A DNA stretch of 64,000 nt from Heliocidaris tuberculata (lineage: Eukaryota > Echinodermata > Echinoidea > Camarodonta > Echinometridae), in NCBI GenBank assembly GCA_025618425.1, contig CM046841.1, positions 6,915,068 through 6,979,067 of the forward strand, read 5' to 3'. The position numbers and the translations under genes were made by a program. This document shows positions 59,948 to 64,000 of the stretch, piece by piece. Position 1 is the stretch's first letter. Every line of letters begins with the position of its first letter. The notes beneath the pieces are model-generated. The model ran no database searches, was not told the origin of the DNA, and saw only the letters and a program-made list of their open reading frames with translations.

Positions 59948-62210
59948 GATGACTTCTGAAACTGCCATACTAGTAATTCATCGATGCGATCAATGGCTAC
60001 TCAAGAAGTCAGTCATCGAGAAAGTATGGCTCATTTGAAGAGAACATAGTCGTTTTACATCGTTTCATAATTTTTCACATGGCTTTGGAGTAAAAAAAAA
60101 ATTATGAAGAAATCACATCATTTGACTATTTTACCCTGATAGCGAGAGTAACAAATCATCACAACATACAGTAGATGAAGTTTGCTTTTACTCCAGACAG
60201 GTCCTGTGTAATCACGGTCATGCTCTTACCACTCACAAACTTTAAAATACTCCTTGAAAAGAATCGTCCTCAGGAGGAAAGTTTCTCAGTTCTTCTCCCG
60301 AACCAAACGGAATGCTCTCCTATCTTTAGTAGACCATGCTCCAGGTAATGCCGAATGTGATAGCGATTGGCATCCCAACAATGGCCAAAAAGTACCCCCC
60401 AAAGTAGAAATATCGTACTGCGTGCGAGATTTGTAGGTCTACAGGAGCGGGCTATAAGCTACACATCGCACATTGGAATCCCCAAAGTGGGGGTTTTGAT
60501 AGAAAATTGTTCCATCGTTTTGATGTTATTTCATCAGAAGTACGAGTCCAAATTATATATGAAAGTAATGCATACAATTATTTGACGACTCTCTCAAGAG
60601 GAACTAAACACTTTCCCCGAATCAAAGCTGAGTGATTTTTGAGCAATCTCGGATGCCGTGATGTCCCAGACAGACCATTGATTAACCAGTGAGGTCTCTC
60701 TTCCACCTCCCTGGATTAAAGGAGCCACCGCTCGATATCCATGTACGTTCAATTTCATTCGCTTGCCCCTATTGCATAACAACAATCTTGGAGCAGCGAA
60801 CAAAAATGTCGTCAAGGGTGGGGTAGTTTGTCAGTTGGGTTGTTCAGTTCGTCTTTCTTCGGTCGAATGCGTATCACTGAATTGTGTGCTCGTTTACCGA
60901 AGATATACGGAGATTCCTAAATATTACCCGAGCCGGGCCAAGCTCCAAAACACCACGATTGGCGACTTTTCGGTCCCTTTAACTACCCCTGGCCTGGATT
61001 ACCATTCCAAACAAATACCCCGGACAAAGACCCCGGACCTCTACCCTCAAATTACTCTCAATCCCACCCCCTCCCCCCACCCCGAGAATTACCCATTTTG
61101 GAGGTTATATCAAAAAGGAGGCAATCCCTTTTAGTTGTCCGGGTGGGAAGGGGGGGGGGGGGAGGGGAGGGGGGCAATACTGTCATAGATGGTCGTTGTC
61201 CTAAGGAGGCTGGGATTTTTTCATGGAATAAGTTGTCCTCAGAGCAAGTTGTCCGGATGGGTGACTTTAATACCGGGGTCCATATTGTCCTGAAACGAAG
61301 AATATATTTTGTACTTATCTGCCCACTAATATAAAATGACTTTTCATTAAGTGTAGATTTTTTTTTAAAGCAAAAATTTCCTATATTTTATTTAAAGTGA
61401 TTTGGTAACTTTGTAGAGGCTTGATAAAATCTGAGCTGCCTGGCCTTACATGCTATCAGTGTATGTAATATGGTGTAAAAATAAAGCCCAGGGGAAAAAA
61501 GGCACTACAAAGTCATCATGTGCTTCATAAAATTAAATATATGCAAGTGACCGAAAATGCCAGACTCATTTTCCCCCATAGACTCAGTGTTAGACTAAAG
61601 TGTATGGCCATACACTTTCGTAAATGGGAGTATTCAGTCATAGATATCTTAATAGCATTATATATTTGAAAACCTTTCTATGCCTGGCGATTTATTTATC
61701 ATTCTGAACATCATTATACAAGACAGATATCAAAATTCAATAATTTATTAAATCAAGCCTCCACAAAGTTACCGAATCCCTTTAATATCTTAAAATATAT
61801 TAAGGGTGAAAAATGAATGTATAATAATGTATAATTACATGAATAAATATTTATCATAATGTGCAATGTGTGTAAAACATGGTATTTTTAGCAAACTGGT
61901 ATTCATTGACATTGATTGAGGTAAATTATGAATTAATATAAAGATGAGATGGTTACGATGTTATTTCTTGCCAGTTTATACCATATTACAAAACAACGTT
62001 CATGATGGTTATAGGAAAACATTCAACTTGTATATAGTAGATGTGTATACGATGCGTGTGTTCTTATATTTATGAAATGCTAGTCATATTTTTATTACTG
62101 TTATGTAAAGAATTGTGTAAAATGATATCCTTCTGCTATTAGATTCCCTGTAAATAAATAAGAGGTACTTGTGGTTTATGTGTAAATAAAGTTATACCAG
62201 TGTTGGGGAA
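59948..62210 (+). other. Candidate receptor 3' UTR with AATAAA signals
   Basis: After the stop codon comes AT-rich sequence with AATAAA at 61480-61485, 62153-62158 and 62185-62190. The last is followed by a T/G-containing stretch. A 267-bp MITE sits within it at 60716. The true cleavage site cannot be told from sequence alone. Confidence 0.4.
60716..60982 (+). mobile_element. TTAAAGGGA MITE, copy 2, in the receptor 3' region
   Basis: It begins TTAAAGGAGCCACCGCTCGA and ends TTTTCGGTCCCTTTAA. It is closely similar to 22012-22290 and lies 0.77 kb after the receptor stop codon, before the candidate polyadenylation signals, so it may be part of the mRNA. Confidence 0.8.
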
Positions 62211-62959
62211 GCGCCAGAAAAATAGTGCCCGGCATCGAAAAACTTTACATTCCTGTTAAATCCGGCCTATATGACCCTCTTTCTAAGAAACTGATTTATA
62301 ACATTTAAAAACTAGGAAGGCATTAATGGTGGCGGCTCGAACATGACGTGGCACTTGTCCGAATTTTGGAACTTTTAAATTCTCGGGGGGGGGGGGGGGG
62401 AGCCCCTTATCCCCTGCTTCTAAAGCCCTTATTCGGGCTTTGCTATAGCATTCCATGTTTCTTTTTATGAGCTCGGTATCGTATTAATGACTGGTTTAAG
62501 GAAAATAAATCTCTTTTTTCGATTAACATATCAGAATAACTATCTTCGCAATATATTTTTCAAGATACTTCTATTGACATATTTATGTATTGTTTACTTA
62601 TTCTTTTATTATTATTCAGAACAAAGTTTAGCAATTTAATGAATTACTGCTGTTGATAAGAAATATTTATTAAATACTCGTGACCATCTTTATTATTAGA
62701 CGTTTCAGTATAATAATTAAATGTGTATCTATACGACGTTACCAAGCATACCAATTATTTGAGATAAGAAAATAGTATAAAGAAAATGTAGATATTTTGC
62801 AACAATCCTAAAATAAATTGTAAGCTATGTAATAAAAGAAAATCTGATTCTATATTCAACTACCAGTTATTATATCCACTACTGTATTTAAATTGATTTT
62901 CAATTTCACTTGTTCTTTTGAATGCTGTTGGGGGCAAGTGACTATTTTTATGGTGGTGG

Positions 62960-62974
62960 AGGTGATGATAGCAG

Positions 62975-63006
<32 letters not shown>

Positions 63007-63320
63007 ATGATGATGATGATGATGATGGTTAATGTGATGATTGTGATAATTGGGACGCTCTCATTTACTATAGTTGTTGATAGTGATGGTGGTGATGATG
63101 ATGATGGAGGTGGTGATGATAAATGATGTTGATATTATTATATGGCAGTGATGATAATAATGGTAGTGTTGATGAGTGATGATGGTTATAGTGATGGAGA
63201 TGATGATGATGATGTTGATATTATTATATGGCAGTGATGATAATAATGATGGTGTTGATGAGTGATGATGGCTATAGTGATGGAGATGATGATGATGATG
63301 TTGATATTATTATGTGGCAG
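62960..63320. repeat. GAT-rich simple repeat block
   Basis: GAT units from 62975 pass into the 86-bp higher-order repeat at 63125. This block received at least one hAT-type MITE. Confidence 0.85.
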
Positions 63321-63327
63321 TGATGAT
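63125..63327 (+). repeat. 86-bp tandem repeat of GAT-rich units
   Basis: GATGTTGATATTATTAT begins at 63125, 63211 and 63297 (period 86). Units include GGCAGTGATGATAATAATG and GTTGATGAGTGATGATGG. The third unit is cut by the hAT-type MITE at 63328. Confidence 0.8.
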
Positions 63328-63675
63328 CAGGGGCGGATCCAGGATTTCGTATAAGGGGGGGGGGGCACACAAATGCAGGATTGTCAACTTTGGGAAACTG
63401 CTTGGAGGGAGACCCATATTTTTTTGGTCGAGCAAAAAAAAAAATTTCGCCAGCCCTCCAAAAGTCGCTCAGTGGGGGGGGGGGGGGGGGGGGGGGGTTA
63501 TGGGGTCCAGTTCCCCTCCATAATTTTCTGACAAGCAAAAAAAAAAAAAAAAAAAGTTTTCTGGTCGAAAAGGGGGGGGGGGCACAATCGCAAATAGGGG
63601 GGCACATTGCATTGTTTTCCCTCAAAAGGAGGGGGGCACGGGCCGGGATTGCCCCCCCCCCTGAATCCGCCACTG
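63328..63675 (+). mobile_element. hAT-type MITE with 8-bp target duplication, copy 1
   Basis: The termini CAGGGGCGGATCCAG and CTGAATCCGCCACTG form inverted repeats. GTGATGAT flanks it on both sides (63320-63327, 63676-63683). The interior is dominated by G, A and C runs. An 8-bp duplication and CAG ends fit the hAT superfamily, although the GAT-rich host repeat weakens the duplication test. Confidence 0.75.
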
Positions 63676-63728
63676 GTGATGATAATAATGAAAGTGTTGA
63701 TAATGGTCATGATGGTTATGGTGATGAT

Positions 63729-63985
63729 CAGGGGCGGATCCAGGATTTTGGGAAAGAGGGGGCACTAATCTCAGAAAAGTTTCTGACAAGCAAAAAAAAA
63801 AAGGTCATAATAAATAAGATTTTTTCTTAATGTTTTCCTTCAAAATTATCTGATAGGTAAAGTAAGAAAAAAGGGTCATCAGGTCTAAATGGGGGGGGGG
63901 GGGGGAGAAGGGGGCATAATTTACACTTTGTTTTAAAGGGGGTGGCATGGGCCGGAAGTGCCCCCCCCCCCTAAATCCGCCACTG
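63729..63985 (+). mobile_element. hAT-type MITE with 8-bp target duplication, copy 2
   Basis: It begins CAGGGGCGGATCCAG and ends CTAAATCCGCCACTG, again flanked by GTGATGAT (63721-63728, 63986-63993). It shares the TCTGACAAGCAAAAAAAA block with copy 1 but has a different internal length. Confidence 0.75.
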
Positions 63986-64000
63986 GTGATGATTATGATA

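Overview
This is a 64 kb window of animal nuclear DNA. It is AT-rich, full of simple repeats, and contains one clear protein-coding gene with introns. Foldback repeats, CR1/L2-type LINE remnants and the receptor's similarity to orexin receptors suggest an invertebrate deuterostome, most likely an echinoderm and perhaps a sea urchin. That placement is inference; nothing here fixes the species.

The gene lies at 49155-59947 on the + strand. Six coding exons with GT-AG introns join in frame to 1311 nt (436 residues plus stop) and encode a complete rhodopsin-class GPCR of the orexin (hypocretin)/allatotropin receptor type. The first coding exon has a likely acceptor at 49032, so at least one non-coding leader exon is expected upstream; a candidate ends at 31563. 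Candidate polyadenylation signals lie at 61480, 62153 and 62185.

Region by region: 1-7040 holds purine/pyrimidine tracts, an AAT microsatellite and a diverged LINE tail. 7040-13260 holds three LINE remnants, a 26-bp minisatellite split by a foldback element, and one arm of a foldback MITE. 13260-28200 holds a foldback array of TTCGTAATTCCGAAGG-like units, a (TA)n block, palindromic GGCCCCGTTGC elements, a TTAA-bounded MITE, a 24 kb palindrome with a tandem duplication, two abutting MITEs and a hAT-type MITE. 28240-30165 is a decayed LINE with a recognisable reverse transcriptase. 30200-49000 is mostly without recognisable genes: a promoter-like segment near 31.1-31.56 kb, a long-armed foldback element, microsatellites, a hairpin MITE inside a LINE tail, a piggyBac-like MITE and a 127-bp tandem duplication just upstream of the receptor. 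Intron 4 is the most rearranged part, with a tRNA-like sequence, duplicated units and a TATA/E-box segment. 62.9-64 kb is a GAT-rich repeat carrying two hAT-type MITEs.

No operon, phage, CRISPR array or rRNA is present. I did not find an undescribed multi-gene system. The biology here is one neuropeptide receptor gene and a dense population of small transposons whose target sites can in several cases be read directly.
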